Of a stretch of 64,000 nt of DNA, positions 29,963 through 38,902 are shown one piece after another. The notes under the pieces were generated by a model that had not been told where the DNA came from, ran no database searches, and saw only the letters and a list, made by a program, of their open reading frames with translations. The translations under genes were made by a program, and so were the position numbers. The DNA is taken from the NCBI RefSeq assembly GCF_902498825.1, contig NZ_LR701459.1, positions 3,209,890-3,273,889 on the forward strand, read 5' to 3'. This DNA comes from Rhizobium sp. EC-SD404 (GTDB taxonomy: Bacteria > Pseudomonadota > Alphaproteobacteria > Rhizobiales > Rhizobiaceae). Numbering within the stretch: the stretch's first letter is position 1; every line of letters begins with the position of its first letter.

Positions 29963-29993
29963 TTGACCTTCCACCCGCTGGAAGCTGCATCTT
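29963..29993 (+). promoter_or_regulatory. CueR-type operator/promoter for the copper chaperone operon
   Basis: TTGACC (29963-29968) and CATCTT (29988-29993) are 19 bases apart. The spacer carries the dyad CTTCCA-cccgc-TGGAAG. The first 11 bases, CTTGACCTTCC, are identical to those of the copA site, so one copper sensor should drive both sides. Confidence 0.85.
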
Positions 29994-30026
29994 GCACATC
30001 AACGCGATCGCTGACGGAGGCAGATC

Positions 30027-30224
30027 ATGAAGTTCGAAATCGAGGCCATGCATTGCGGCGGTTGCGCCAGGGGCGTGACGAAGGCGATCCAGTCGGTCGA
30101 CCCGGCAGCATCCGTCAATGTCGACCTCGACAAGCGTCATGTCACGGTCGATTCCAGCGCCGACCCCGCCGCAATTACAGCCAAGCTCGATGCGGCTGGT
30201 TTTCCACCAAGACAACTGGACTGA
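30027..30224 (+). CDS. Copper chaperone (single HMA domain, CopZ-like)
   Basis: A 65-residue cytoplasmic heavy-metal-associated domain with the metal-binding loop MHCGGC (residues 8-13) in place of the more usual MTCxxC; both cysteines are present. It probably carries Cu(I) to the N-terminal domains of CopA. GGAGG stands upstream of the ATG. It is the first gene of a three-gene operon behind a CueR-type promoter, followed ten bases later by the DUF305 gene. Confidence 0.92.
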   Translation: MKFEIEAMHCGGCARGVTKAIQSVDPAASVNVDLDKRHVTVDSSADPAAITAKLDAAGFPPRQLD

Positions 30225-30233
30225 GGACGAAAC

Positions 30234-30683
30234 ATGCGTTTCACATCGATATTCCCTGCTGTCGCGGTTCTTGCCCTCGCCGGGGGCATACCCGCCCTGG
30301 CGCAGTACGCCGAATTCAAGTTGCCCACACAGTGCGTCGAAGCGCAGGACCATGCACATATGGACCACAGCGCAGACCATGACATGGATATGAGCGGTAT
30401 GGAGCCGCAGTCGCTGGAAGGCATGCCCGAACATGTCCAGGAAAACATGCAGCGCATGGCGATCACGATGCCCGCCATGCAGCAGGGCATGATGAACGAA
30501 GACGCCGATGTGGCCTTCGCTTGCGGGATGATCGCCCATCACCAGGGCGCAATCGACATGGCCGAAGTGCTACTCGAAAATGGCGAAGACGCCGAGATGC
30601 GCGCGCTGGCCGAAACCATCATCGCCGCGCAGCAAGCCGAGATCGCCGAAATGACCCAGTGGCTGGCTGAAAACGCCGATTGA
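30234..30683 (+). CDS. Periplasmic DUF305 protein, His/Met-rich
   Basis: A 149-residue protein with a Sec signal peptide (FPAVAVLALAGGIPALAQ). The mature part begins with a His/Asp/Met-rich segment (HAHMDHSADHDMDMSGM) and many Met residues (MQRMAITMPAMQQGMM). The DUF305 core follows: FACGMIAHHQGAIDMAEVLL. DUF305 proteins such as CopM of cyanobacteria bind copper in the periplasm. Here the promoter and neighbours (chaperone, CueR-type regulator, divergent copA) make a periplasmic copper-binding role very likely. GAGG lies seven bases before the ATG. Confidence 0.9.
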   Translation: MRFTSIFPAVAVLALAGGIPALAQYAEFKLPTQCVEAQDHAHMDHSADHDMDMSGMEPQSLEGMPEHVQENMQRMAITMPAMQQGMMNEDADVAFACGMIAHHQGAIDMAEVLLENGEDAEMRALAETIIAAQQAEIAEMTQWLAENAD

Positions 30684-30715
30684 GCGCAGTCTGCCGCTTG
30701 CCGGGAGAAAGATCC

Positions 30716-31117
30716 ATGAACATCGGTGCCGCCGCCAGACAGTCGAAACTACCGACGAAAACGATCCGCTATTATGAGGAGATCGGTCTCCTGAAGGCCG
30801 ATCGCGCCGCCAACGGCTATCGCGATTATTCGGAGGACGACATCCATCGGCTCCGCTTCGTCCAGCGTGCGCGCAGTCTCGGCTTTTCCGTCGACGAATG
30901 CCGGCAGTTGCTGTCGCTCTATTCCGATCGCGAGCGGGCCAGCGCCGACGTGAAGGCCATTGCTCTGGAAAAGCTCGGCGAGATCGACCGCAAGATCGCG
31001 GAGTTGACGGCGCTGCGGAAGACGCTCGGTCATCTCGTAAAAACCTGCCACGGTGATAACCGTCCCGAATGCCCGATCATCGACGGTCTTTCGGGCAAGT
31101 CGGCGAGCGATCACTAA
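30716..31117 (+). CDS. cueR: Copper-responsive MerR-family regulator (CueR/HmrR type)
   Basis: A 133-residue MerR-type activator from the ATG at 30716, with GGGAG nine bases upstream. The winged helix starts MNIGAAARQS and contains TKTIRYYEEIGLL. The dimerisation helix is followed by a metal loop with Cys111 and Cys119 in CHGDNRPEC, matching the C-x7-C ligands of CueR (Cys112/Cys120 in E. coli), which select monovalent Cu, Ag or Au. It should bind the two dyads between this operon and copA, including its own promoter. Confidence 0.93.
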   Translation: MNIGAAARQSKLPTKTIRYYEEIGLLKADRAANGYRDYSEDDIHRLRFVQRARSLGFSVDECRQLLSLYSDRERASADVKAIALEKLGEIDRKIAELTALRKTLGHLVKTCHGDNRPECPIIDGLSGKSASDH

Positions 31118-31256
31118 GCTAAATGTTCCGAGCACGCTGGCTTTCAATCTCGGCAACGTGCCGAGTTGGAAAGGTCGCCGCGGCGATCCGCCGTGCCGGC
31201 ACAATGCAACACGCGACGTGATGGAAAGCGTAACGAGTGCCCGACAGGCGTGGTCG

Positions 31257-31721
31257 TCAGAGACCGAGCTCGCTGAGCCCGGGGTGATCCGCCGGGCGAA
31301 TGCCCCGCGGCCAGTGGAATTTCCGTTCTTCGCTCGAAATAGCATGATCGTTGATGGACGCGATGCGCCGCTGCATCAGGCCTTCGGGCGAGAACTCCCA
31401 GTTCTCGTTGCCGTAGGAGCGAAACCAGTTGCCGCTATCGTCATGCCATTCATAGGCAAAGCGCACCGCGATACGGCTTTCATGATGCGCCCAGACCTCC
31501 TTGATGAGGCGATAGTCGAGCTCGCGCGCCCATTTGCGCTCAAGAAAGGCGTGGACGGCGTCACGCCCCTGCAGAAACTCGGCGCGGTTTCGCCAGATCG
31601 TGTCCTGCGTATAGGCCAGCACGACCTTTCCCGGATCGCGGGTGTTCCAGGCATCTTCCGCCATGCGTGCCTTCTGGGCGGCAGTCTCTGCTGTAAAAGG
31701 GGGCAAGGGCGGTCGCGACAT
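31257..31721 (-). CDS. DUF1348 protein, NTF2/SnoaL-like fold
   Basis: A 154-residue protein of the DUF1348 group (nuclear transport factor 2-like fold). Recognisable are [39 protein letters not shown] and the SYGNENWEF motif of the cone-shaped barrel. Function unknown; the pocket often binds small hydrophobic or nitrogen-containing compounds. It lies 76 bases after cynS on the same strand, beyond a hairpin, so it may or may not belong to the cyanate operon. The 139 bases between it and cueR show nothing recognisable. Confidence 0.85.
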   Translation of the reverse strand: MSRPPLPPFTAETAAQKARMAEDAWNTRDPGKVVLAYTQDTIWRNRAEFLQGRDAVHAFLERKWARELDYRLIKEVWAHHESRIAVRFAYEWHDDSGNWFRSYGNENWEFSPEGLMQRRIASINDHAISSEERKFHWPRGIRPADHPGLSELGL

Positions 31722-31756
31722 CGTTCACGTCTCCGGGCAAAGCCTCGATGCGGCTA

Positions 31757-31782
31757 GGGCAAGGACGCTTCGCGCCCTGCCC
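31757..31782 (-). terminator. Hairpin after cynS
   Basis: GGGCAAGG (31757-31764) pairs with CCCTGCCC (31775-31782) apart from one mismatch, and CGC/GCG in the loop extends the stem. No T-run. It may end or attenuate the cyanate operon before the DUF1348 gene. Confidence 0.4.
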
Positions 31783-31797
31783 GCGCCGTTGGTCAGA

Positions 31798-32241
31798 TCA
31801 CCAGGCGTTGTAGGCCAGGTATTTGCCTCGCATCTTGAGCTCAACCCGATCGCCCTTGGGACTCGGAATGCGGTCGATCTCCATGTCGAAATCGATCGCA
31901 CTCATGATGCCGTTGCCGAACTTCTCGTTGATCAGTTCCTTGATCGTGTCGCCGTAGACGGCAACGATCTCGTAGAGACGGTAGACGCACGGGTCGGTGG
32001 GGACCGCCTGCGAAAAGATCTTCGTGGGGAATTCGGCAAGGACGAGCGCCGCTTCCTGCGGCAGTCCCAGGTTGCGCACCAAGAGATCGGCCTTGTCGCG
32101 TGGGAATGCGTTCATGCCCAGGCAGGCGGAGGTCGTGAACACTTCCGACATGCCGATATCCGCCGCGATCTTTTCCCAGGTGAGACCTGCGGTGCGCTTC
32201 TTTTCGATGATCATTTCCGTGACGTCGATTTTCTTCATCAT
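31798..32241 (-). CDS. cynS: Cyanate hydratase (cyanase)
   Basis: A 147-residue enzyme that converts cyanate plus bicarbonate to ammonia and two CO2. The catalytic triad is in place: Arg88 and Glu91 in VYRLYEIV and Ser114 in GIMSAIDF, each offset by eight from the E. coli residues Arg96, Glu99 and Ser122. The N-terminal helix-turn-helix-like domain is normal. It is the last enzyme gene of the sigma-54-driven ABC importer operon, 44 bases after the ATPase gene. No carbonic anhydrase (cynT) is seen, so bicarbonate must come from elsewhere. Confidence 0.97.
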   Translation of the reverse strand: MMKKIDVTEMIIEKKRTAGLTWEKIAADIGMSEVFTTSACLGMNAFPRDKADLLVRNLGLPQEAALVLAEFPTKIFSQAVPTDPCVYRLYEIVAVYGDTIKELINEKFGNGIMSAIDFDMEIDRIPSPKGDRVELKMRGKYLAYNAW

Positions 32242-32285
32242 GGTCGGCGTTTCCTCGTGATGGTTATGGGGTCGAAACGTCCAGC

Positions 32286-33203
32286 TCAGCCGGCGAGCGA
32301 GACGAGATGGGGACGGACGCGCTCGGCGTCCGGGGTCGGTTTTTCATCGTCCGCACCGGGGCGAACGGTCAGCGGCTGGCGCCGCCCACCGCTGGGCTCG
32401 CGTGGGCTCGCCGCGATCTCGCCGGAGCGTCGGGACAGAAAATCGACGAGGTGGTTGCGGATCTTGTAGTAGGCCGGATGGTGGATCATCTCGGCACGCT
32501 TGCGCGGCCGGGGAATATCGATGACCACGCTTTCGGCAACTTCGGCGAACGGCCCGTTGCTCATCAGCAGGATGCGGTCGGCGAGAAGGATCGCCTCGTC
32601 GACGTCATGGGTGATCATGAACACCGTCTGGCCGCTGTCCTGCCAGATCTTCAAAAGCTCGTCCTGGATGGTGCCGCGCGTCAGGGCATCCAGCGCCCCA
32701 AACGGCTCGTCGAGCAGCAAAAGCTTCGGCTGCGTCGCGAAGGCGCGGGCGATGGAGACGCGCTGGCGCATGCCGCCCGAAAGCTGCGACGGCTTGCGAT
32801 GCTCGGCCCCGTTGGTCAGGCCGACCATGCGTAGATATTCGTAGCTGTGCTCCTCGACCTTTTCCTTGGACCAGGCGGGAAAGCGCGCCTTGACGCCGAA
32901 CATCACGTTCTTCAGCGCCGTCAGCCAGGGCAGCAGCGAATAGTTCTGGAAGACGACGCCGCGATCGAGGCTCGGGCCCGATACTTCCCGGCCATCCATG
33001 GTCACCACGCCTTCGGTGGGCTCGTCCAGCCCGGCGAGAACGTTCATGATGGTAGACTTGCCGCAGCCGGAATGGCCGATGATGCAGACGAACTCGCCCT
33101 TCTGGATGTCGAAGTTGACGTTTTCGAAAACGGTGAGCTGTTCGTCCTTGCTGCCCGGAAACCGCTTGGCCAGCCCGTCGATCTCGAGGAATGGTCTTGT
33201 CAT
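32286..33203 (-). CDS. ABC transporter ATP-binding protein (NitT/TauT, cyanate/nitrate type)
   Basis: A 305-residue nucleotide-binding subunit. Walker A GHSGCGKST, the signature LSGGMRQR, Walker B LLLLDEPFGALD and the switch His (MITHDVDEA) are all present. The C-terminal extension of about 40 residues is rich in Pro, Arg and Asp. The NrtD/CynD/TauB family supplies energy to importers of nitrate, cyanate or taurine. AGGAG precedes the ATG, and the gene is ten bases from the permease gene and 44 from cynS. Linkage to cynS makes cyanate the favoured substrate. Confidence 0.94.
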   Translation of the reverse strand: MTRPFLEIDGLAKRFPGSKDEQLTVFENVNFDIQKGEFVCIIGHSGCGKSTIMNVLAGLDEPTEGVVTMDGREVSGPSLDRGVVFQNYSLLPWLTALKNVMFGVKARFPAWSKEKVEEHSYEYLRMVGLTNGAEHRKPSQLSGGMRQRVSIARAFATQPKLLLLDEPFGALDALTRGTIQDELLKIWQDSGQTVFMITHDVDEAILLADRILLMSNGPFAEVAESVVIDIPRPRKRAEMIHHPAYYKIRNHLVDFLSRRSGEIAASPREPSGGRRQPLTVRPGADDEKPTPDAERVRPHLVSLAG

Positions 33204-33212
33204 GACGATCTC

Positions 33213-34049
33213 CTATTCGGTGTAGGTGACGGCGCGCTGCAGGCGGCCGAATGCGGCATCAAGCGCCATGCCGACGACGCCGATCATCAGGATCGAGAAA
33301 ATCACGCTGGTGAGATCGAGATTGTTCCACTCGTTCCAGACGTAGTAGCCAATGCCCGTGCCACCGACGAGCATCTCGGCGGCGACGATCACGAGCCAGG
33401 CGATGCCGATCGAGATGCGCATGCCCGTCACGATGGTCGGTGCAGCGGCCGGCAAGATCACCTGAAAAGCCGTCTTCACCGGCCCGAGCTCGTGGGTACG
33501 GGCGACATTGACCCAATCCTTGCGCACTGAGGCGACGCCGAACGCCGTGTTGATCAGCATCGGCCAGATGGAGCAGATGAAGATCACGAAGATCGACGAG
33601 GCCTCGCTGTCCTGGATGATGAAGAGCGCAAGCGGCATCCAAGCGAGCGGCGAAATCGGCCGCAGCACCTGGATGAAGGGATCGAGGGCCCGGAACATCA
33701 GCGGCGACATGCCGATCAGGAAGCCCACCGGCAGAGCGATGATGGCTGCAAGCGCGTAGCCGGTCAGAACCCGCATCAGCGAATAGGCGATCTGGATGCC
33801 GATGCCCTTGTCGTTGGCGCCGGTGTTGTGGAAGGGATCGGAAAGCTCCTCCCACGCCTTCTGCATCACCGCAGAAGGCGCAGGAACGCCGGCATTCTGG
33901 CTGCCGCCGCCCATCAGCCGCTCATACTCGGTCATCTCGCCGGCGCCCGGCAGGATTTCCGTGTTCGTCGACAGTTCCCAGGCGCCGAGCGCGACGATCA
34001 GGATGACGATCGTGAGTGCGAGTGCCCTGAAGTCGTAGGAGCGCGTCAT
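33213..34049 (-). CDS. ABC transporter permease (cyanate/nitrate type)
   Basis: A 278-residue inner-membrane permease from the ATG at 34049, directly after the stop of the substrate-binding protein gene and with GGAGG upstream. About six helices; the N-terminal periplasmic segment is long (ELSTNTEILPGAGEMTEYER to GIQIAYSL). The coupling-loop motif near ARTHELGPVKTAFQVILPAAAP is the standard EAA loop of this family. The membrane partner is presumably a homodimer, since only one permease gene is present. Confidence 0.93.
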   Translation of the reverse strand: MTRSYDFRALALTIVILIVALGAWELSTNTEILPGAGEMTEYERLMGGGSQNAGVPAPSAVMQKAWEELSDPFHNTGANDKGIGIQIAYSLMRVLTGYALAAIIALPVGFLIGMSPLMFRALDPFIQVLRPISPLAWMPLALFIIQDSEASSIFVIFICSIWPMLINTAFGVASVRKDWVNVARTHELGPVKTAFQVILPAAAPTIVTGMRISIGIAWLVIVAAEMLVGGTGIGYYVWNEWNNLDLTSVIFSILMIGVVGMALDAAFGRLQRAVTYTE

Positions 34050-34050
34050 G

Positions 34051-35454
34051 TCACGTCCTCCGGATCGCGAAGCTTTCGACATAGGCTTCGGGTTCGGTCG
34101 GATCGAAGGTCTTGCCCATGATCATGTGCGACTTATAGGTCTCGGTCGGCACTTCGAGACCAAGATCCGCCATGACCTTCCCGCAATCGGCAGCGAGATA
34201 GACCTGCTCGGCAACGGCTGCGTAGTCGATATCGCCCTCGATGTAGCCCCAGCGCTTCATCTGGGTCAGGATCCAGACACCCATGGAGTGCCAGGGGAAC
34301 GGATCGAAATCGATCCGGTCCGGCTCGTCGCGCACATTGCCGAGACCGTCGGCGAAGCGACCGGTCAGCACCTGCTCGATGACCGGCACCGGCTGATTGA
34401 GATAGTTCGTCGGCGCAATGGCCTCGGCGATCTCGGATCGGTTGGCGCTGTCGCTGGCGTACTGGGTGGCGTCGATGATCGCCTTGAGAAGATTGCCGTA
34501 GGTATTGGGATAGGTTTCGGCGAATTCCTGCGAGCAGGCGAAGGCGCAGCAGGGGTGGCCTTCCCAGATGTCCTTGGTGAGGATGTGGATGAAGCCGATC
34601 TCTTCCCAGACGGCGCGCTGGTTGAATGGGTCGGGCGACAGGAAGCCATCAATGTTGCCGGCACGCAGGTTCGCGACCATTTCCGGCGGCGGGACGACGC
34701 GAATCTGGATGTCGCGATCCGGATCGAGACCGGCTTCCGCCACGTAGTAGCGCAGCAGGAAGTTGTGCATGGAATATTCGAACGGCACACCTAAGATCAG
34801 GCCACGCCAGCTTGAGACGTCCTCGTGCTTGTCGCGGTGATCATTGTGCAGGACGATAGCCTGGCCGTTGATGTTTTCAACGGCGGGCATCAGGAACGGC
34901 GTTGCCGTCGAACCGGCGCCGAGTGTGATCGCGAGCGGCATCGGCGTCAGCATGTGCGACGCGTCGTATTCGCCATTCAGCGACTTGTCGCGGGCCACGG
35001 CCCAGCCGGCCGTCTTCACGACTTCGACGTTCAGGCCATAGCGCTGATAGAAGCCGAGCGGCTCCGCCATGATGATCGGCGTGGCGCAGGTGATTGGCAC
35101 GAAGCCAACGGAGAGGTCGGTTTTTTCCGGTGTCCCGATTTCGTCGAGGATCGCAGCCTTCACCTTGTCGATGGGCAGAACCGATGCGAGTGCTGCGGCG
35201 AGCGTCGTTCCGCCGAGCATCTTCGCGAATGAGCGGCGCGACAGCTCGTTGTGACCGAACATGGAGCGTACGACGGCGCTCTCCACGGCTCTATCGAGCA
35301 TGTCTTCAGTCGACATCCGCACGCGCTGGTCTCTTGCCGAGACCGCTTTCATTCGGTGGCCTGCATCGTCCACGCAATCGCTGCAGGTACAGGCAAGACC
35401 ATGGCGAAGGTCGACATCGCCGTCATATGGATTACCCAAGGACTTGATCGTCAT
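34051..35454 (-). CDS. Tat-exported ABC substrate-binding protein (NrtA/CynA type) with cysteine-rich N-terminus
   Basis: A 467-residue binding protein from the ATG at 35454. A twin-arginine signal (SRRSFAKMLGGTTLAAALAS, Arg73-Arg74) lies unusually far from the start; the first 70 residues include CTCSDC (Cys22, Cys24, Cys27). The binding domain starts at DLSVGFVPITCATPIIMAEPLGFY, typical of the NrtA/CmpA family. It would catch cyanate (or nitrate-like anions) in the periplasm. First gene of the operon; a sigma-54 promoter lies about 70 bases upstream. The long pre-signal region could hold a cofactor or chaperone site (inference). Confidence 0.88.
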   Translation of the reverse strand: MTIKSLGNPYDGDVDLRHGLACTCSDCVDDAGHRMKAVSARDQRVRMSTEDMLDRAVESAVVRSMFGHNELSRRSFAKMLGGTTLAAALASVLPIDKVKAAILDEIGTPEKTDLSVGFVPITCATPIIMAEPLGFYQRYGLNVEVVKTAGWAVARDKSLNGEYDASHMLTPMPLAITLGAGSTATPFLMPAVENINGQAIVLHNDHRDKHEDVSSWRGLILGVPFEYSMHNFLLRYYVAEAGLDPDRDIQIRVVPPPEMVANLRAGNIDGFLSPDPFNQRAVWEEIGFIHILTKDIWEGHPCCAFACSQEFAETYPNTYGNLLKAIIDATQYASDSANRSEIAEAIAPTNYLNQPVPVIEQVLTGRFADGLGNVRDEPDRIDFDPFPWHSMGVWILTQMKRWGYIEGDIDYAAVAEQVYLAADCGKVMADLGLEVPTETYKSHMIMGKTFDPTEPEAYVESFAIRRT

Positions 35455-35523
35455 CTGCTGAACCCCTTTTTTTGACAGCGCATCCGGTTGCCGCAGCTGC
35501 GCCAGCCTCCACGTCTGACGTAA

Positions 35524-35539
35524 AGCAATGGCCGTGCCA
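35524..35539 (-). promoter_or_regulatory. Sigma-54 promoter of the cyanate operon
   Basis: The minus strand reads TGGCACG-GCCA-TTGCT, an exact match to the -24/-12 consensus TGGCACGN4TTGCW. The start of transcription should lie near 35513, giving a leader of about 60 bases to the binding-protein gene. Sigma-54 dependence implies activation by an enhancer-binding protein, and one is encoded divergently 130 bases away. Confidence 0.92.
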
Positions 35540-35606
35540 GATGCTCGCCACCGACCAAAAGCCCGCGCCAACAGGCGTCAAAAGGGCGCGCGGACACCAC
35601 CGGTTT

Positions 35607-35660
35607 TTACGAACATTCGTAATTTACAGATTCTCGTAATGGCGTTATGAGATTTCGTAA
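35607..35660 (+). promoter_or_regulatory. Candidate upstream activator site array (TCGTAA repeats)
   Basis: A perfect 16-base palindrome, TTACGAACATTCGTAA (35607-35622), is followed by two further TCGTAA copies at 35634-35639 and 35655-35660, the second within an imperfect dyad TCTCGTAA-tggcg-TTATGAGA. The array lies 70-120 bases upstream of the sigma-54 promoter and directly ahead of the activator gene, as expected for enhancer sites that also allow autoregulation. Confidence 0.65.
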
Positions 35661-35672
35661 AACGGAGTGTGG

Positions 35673-37613
35673 ATGGCAGAGGATCTGTTGCTAAAGGAAT
35701 TCGCCCATTCAGACGAAGCTGATGGAACGGTGCTCTTCGCCGATGCGTTCGATACCGACATTGAGGCTCTGCTGTTGGTTCGCCCCGAGGCCAATCGGAT
35801 CGTACGAGCGAATGCGGCTGCGGTACGCCTATTCGAACGGCCGTTGGATGTGTTGCGCGAGACGCGCGTTACGGCACTCTACGAGGATGCGATCGGCGCA
35901 TTGCATGTCCTGACGGAAGAGGCGCTGGAACGCGGGCATGCCTATAGCCGCGACATTGCCATTCCGCGGGCAAAGGGTGAGCCGCTGGAAGTGGAACACA
36001 GCGCGCTCGCACTCAAGACCGCCGGCGAATTCCATATCCTCATCCGCATCAGCGATCTGGACGCAAGACGGCGGCGCTCGATCGACGAAGAGGCCAACAA
36101 CTACCATCGCCAGGGATTGGAGGAATGGCGCCGCGCCGAGCGCTTCTTCCGTGAGATCGAACGGGAAAATCAGCTCATTCTGGCGGCAGCGGGAGAAGGC
36201 ATCTACGGCGTGAACGCCGATGGCGTGACGACGTTCGTCAACCCGGCCGCCGAGGCGATGCTCGGCTACAGCGCGACCGAACTCGTCGGTCACGACATGC
36301 ACAGCATGGTGCACTACAAGCATCCGGACGGCAGCCACTACCATTCGTCCGACTGCCCGATCTACAAGGCGTTTCGCCAGGGCACGATCAACACGGTGGA
36401 CGACGAGGTCTTCTGGCACAAGGACGGCCATCCCGTGCGCGTCGAATACACCTCGACGCCGATCAGCGACAACGGCGCGCATGTGGGCGCGGTGATCGTC
36501 TTTCGCGATATCTCCGAGCGCAAGCGCAACGAAGAGAAGCTTCGGTCTGCTTTGGAAGAGAATGCCCGCCTGCGCGAGCGGCTCGAAATGGAAAATGCCT
36601 ATCTGCAAGAGGAAATCCTCACCCAGGCGAACCATTACGACATCATCGGCAACACCGGTCCCATCCACAAAATCCTGCAGCAGATCGATCTGGTCGCGCC
36701 GACCGATGCCAATGTGCTAATCACCGGCGAGAGCGGGACGGGCAAAGAGCTCGTCGCGCGCGCGATCCATCAGGCCTCCAGGCGCCGCGACCGGCCCTTG
36801 ATCCGCGTCAATTGCGCAGCGATCCCCCGCGAGCTTTTCGAAAGCGAATTCTTCGGCCACGTCAAAGGCGCCTTCACCGGTGCGGTCCGCGACCGCATCG
36901 GCCGCTTCGAGTTGGCAGATGGGGGGACGATCTTCCTGGACGAGGTGGGAGAAATTCCGCTCGACCTTCAATCGAAGCTTTTGCGGGTCCTGCAGGATCG
37001 GCGCTTCGAGCGGATCGGCGAAGAAAAGACACGCGAGGTGGACATCCGGTTGATCGCCGCGACCAACCGCGATCTCAAGTCGGAAGCTGGCAAAGGGCGG
37101 TTCCGGGAAGATCTGTATTTCCGCCTCAACGTCTTCCCCATCGAATGCCTGCCGTTGCGCGCCCGGCGGGAGGACATCCCGTTGCTCGCCCAGCATTTCC
37201 TGAAGATCGTGTGCGCCCGGCTCAACATCGATGAGCCGCTGATGACGCGGGCGAATATTGCCGAACTCAAAAGCTATTCATGGCCCGGTAACGCCCGCGA
37301 ATTGCAGAACATCATCGAGCGCGCCGCCATTCTCGCGCGCAACGGACGGATGGAATTTCACCTTCAGGGTCAGGCGGAAAGGCCCGTCGAGGAACGCCGT
37401 CAGACCCCGGTGAAAGACGCCAAGGTCGATGCCGCCGGTCCGATCCTCACGGCTCTCGAAATGCGGAACTTCGAGGCGGCGAATATTCAACGGGCACTCG
37501 AAGGTGCGCATGGTCGCGTTTCCGGCAAGGACGGCGCGGCCGCCCTGCTCGGGATGAAACCGACCACGCTCTATTCCAAGATCAAGGCGCTTGGTCTCGA
37601 CCGCGAGAACTGA
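35673..37613 (+). CDS. Sigma-54-dependent PAS-domain transcriptional activator (NitA-like)
   Basis: A 646-residue enhancer-binding protein. The N-terminal half holds a PAS-like region (about residues 25-130), a charged helix, and a second PAS domain (about 160-285) with [17 protein letters not shown]; a coiled coil then leads to the AAA+ domain with Walker A GESGTGKE (from residue 352), GAFTGA (from residue 399) for sigma-54 contact, and FLDEVGEI. A Fis-type helix-turn-helix closes it ([23 protein letters not shown]). No receiver domain, so it senses a ligand or redox state directly. The ATG at 35673 has GGAG five bases upstream. The position matches nitA of Nit1C clusters. Confidence 0.92.
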   Translation: MAEDLLLKEFAHSDEADGTVLFADAFDTDIEALLLVRPEANRIVRANAAAVRLFERPLDVLRETRVTALYEDAIGALHVLTEEALERGHAYSRDIAIPRAKGEPLEVEHSALALKTAGEFHILIRISDLDARRRRSIDEEANNYHRQGLEEWRRAERFFREIERENQLILAAAGEGIYGVNADGVTTFVNPAAEAMLGYSATELVGHDMHSMVHYKHPDGSHYHSSDCPIYKAFRQGTINTVDDEVFWHKDGHPVRVEYTSTPISDNGAHVGAVIVFRDISERKRNEEKLRSALEENARLRERLEMENAYLQEEILTQANHYDIIGNTGPIHKILQQIDLVAPTDANVLITGESGTGKELVARAIHQASRRRDRPLIRVNCAAIPRELFESEFFGHVKGAFTGAVRDRIGRFELADGGTIFLDEVGEIPLDLQSKLLRVLQDRRFERIGEEKTREVDIRLIAATNRDLKSEAGKGRFREDLYFRLNVFPIECLPLRARREDIPLLAQHFLKIVCARLNIDEPLMTRANIAELKSYSWPGNARELQNIIERAAILARNGRMEFHLQGQAERPVEERRQTPVKDAKVDAAGPILTALEMRNFEAANIQRALEGAHGRVSGKDGAAALLGMKPTTLYSKIKALGLDREN

Positions 37614-37616
37614 TCT

Positions 37617-38891
37617 TCAGCCGGCAATCGCACGTTTCAATGCCGGAGCAGCCTGGGAGAGATGGTCGCACAGATGGCTGACGACGTAGTCGGCATCCTT
37701 CGCGACGCTGAGGAACCGACCGGAACCCCATGTCCAGAGCCACGGCAATCCGAGCACATACACGCCGGGGACTTGGGTCACGCCGCGCCTTTGCATCGGA
37801 TATCCCGTGCCGTCGAAGATCGGAACTCCGACATAGCCCCAGTCCGGCGTAAAGCCCGTCGCCCACAGGACGTTCGTGATGCCGGCGGCGTGGAGATCGA
37901 GCTCGGTCGTCTCCTCCGCTGGCTCCCAGACGGGCGCGTAGACGGAGGGAGGAGGAGCGTCGATGCTCTTTTCGGCGATGTGCTTGTCGATCAGGGCATT
38001 GATGCCGTTATAGACCCGGTCGGCATCGTCGAGATGGCGCTTCAGGTTCGGCTTGAAATGCATCACCGGGCCATCGGCCGCGATGAAACGGCCGTAAAGT
38101 TGCATGCCTTCCAGCGCGAATTTTCGCAGGTCGATGTCGCGGCCGCCGTCCCGACCGGTCAGATAGTGATTGGTGTCGTGCTTCTTCTTGGTCATGCCAT
38201 CATGGTCGATGGTGATGTCGTATTGGCCGATGTCCGTCAGCCAATCGACCACGTCGCGGCCACGGTAAAAGCGTGCGCATCTTGGCGCGTTGCCGGTCAC
38301 CAGATGCACCTTGCGTCCGGCGAGGTGCAGATCCTCGGCGATCTGGGCGCCCGACTGGCCCGAGCCGACAACCATCACGGCGCCGTCCGGCAGGCTCTCC
38401 GAATTGCGGTAGTCGGCGGTATGGAGTTGGAGGATGTCGCGCGGCAGACGCTCGGCTGCGCGCGGCACGAAGCGATCGGCATAAAGGCTCGTGGCGAGGA
38501 TCACGCTGTCGCACGTCATGGTGCCGGCTGCGCTCTCGACGCGGAACCCCGTCGATGTCTGCTCCACGAGCCGCACCTCGGTGTTCTCGAAAAGCGGCGC
38601 GCCGACCTTTTCGACGAAGTGATTGAGATAGGCGAGGATTTCGTCCTTGCGCATGAAGCCGTTCGGATCCGGGCCGTCATAGGGGTGATCCGGCAGCAGG
38701 CACTGATTGTTGGGCGTTACGAGACAGAAGGAATCCCAGCGCTGCTCCCGCCATTTGTGCGCGGCGGTGCGCTTTTCGAATACCACATGGTCGATGCCGG
38801 CCTTCGTGAGGTAATGGCTGGCGGACAATCCCGCCTGACCACCGCCAACGACCACGGCGGAATAATGCTTCGCCAAAATTGCGGTGCCCAT
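37617..38891 (-). CDS. nitH: MSMEG_0569-family flavin-dependent oxidoreductase (NitH)
   Basis: A 424-residue flavoprotein resembling flavin monooxygenases. FAD loop VVVGGGQAGLSASHYL near the start and NADPH loop VMVVGSGQSGAQIAEDL around residue 165 are clear; VLWATGFTPDWGYVGVP near the C-terminus is the FATGY-like motif. It is the last gene of the Nit1C cluster. In cyanotrophic Pseudomonas the equivalent gene is nitH; its reaction is unknown. ATG 38891 has AAAGG upstream; a GTG at 38906 would overlap the stop of the preceding gene. Its stop lies three bases from that of the convergent activator. Confidence 0.92.
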   Translation of the reverse strand: MGTAILAKHYSAVVVGGGQAGLSASHYLTKAGIDHVVFEKRTAAHKWREQRWDSFCLVTPNNQCLLPDHPYDGPDPNGFMRKDEILAYLNHFVEKVGAPLFENTEVRLVEQTSTGFRVESAAGTMTCDSVILATSLYADRFVPRAAERLPRDILQLHTADYRNSESLPDGAVMVVGSGQSGAQIAEDLHLAGRKVHLVTGNAPRCARFYRGRDVVDWLTDIGQYDITIDHDGMTKKKHDTNHYLTGRDGGRDIDLRKFALEGMQLYGRFIAADGPVMHFKPNLKRHLDDADRVYNGINALIDKHIAEKSIDAPPPSVYAPVWEPAEETTELDLHAAGITNVLWATGFTPDWGYVGVPIFDGTGYPMQRRGVTQVPGVYVLGLPWLWTWGSGRFLSVAKDADYVVSHLCDHLSQAAPALKRAIAG

Positions 38892-38902
38892 GGCAAGACC
38901 TT

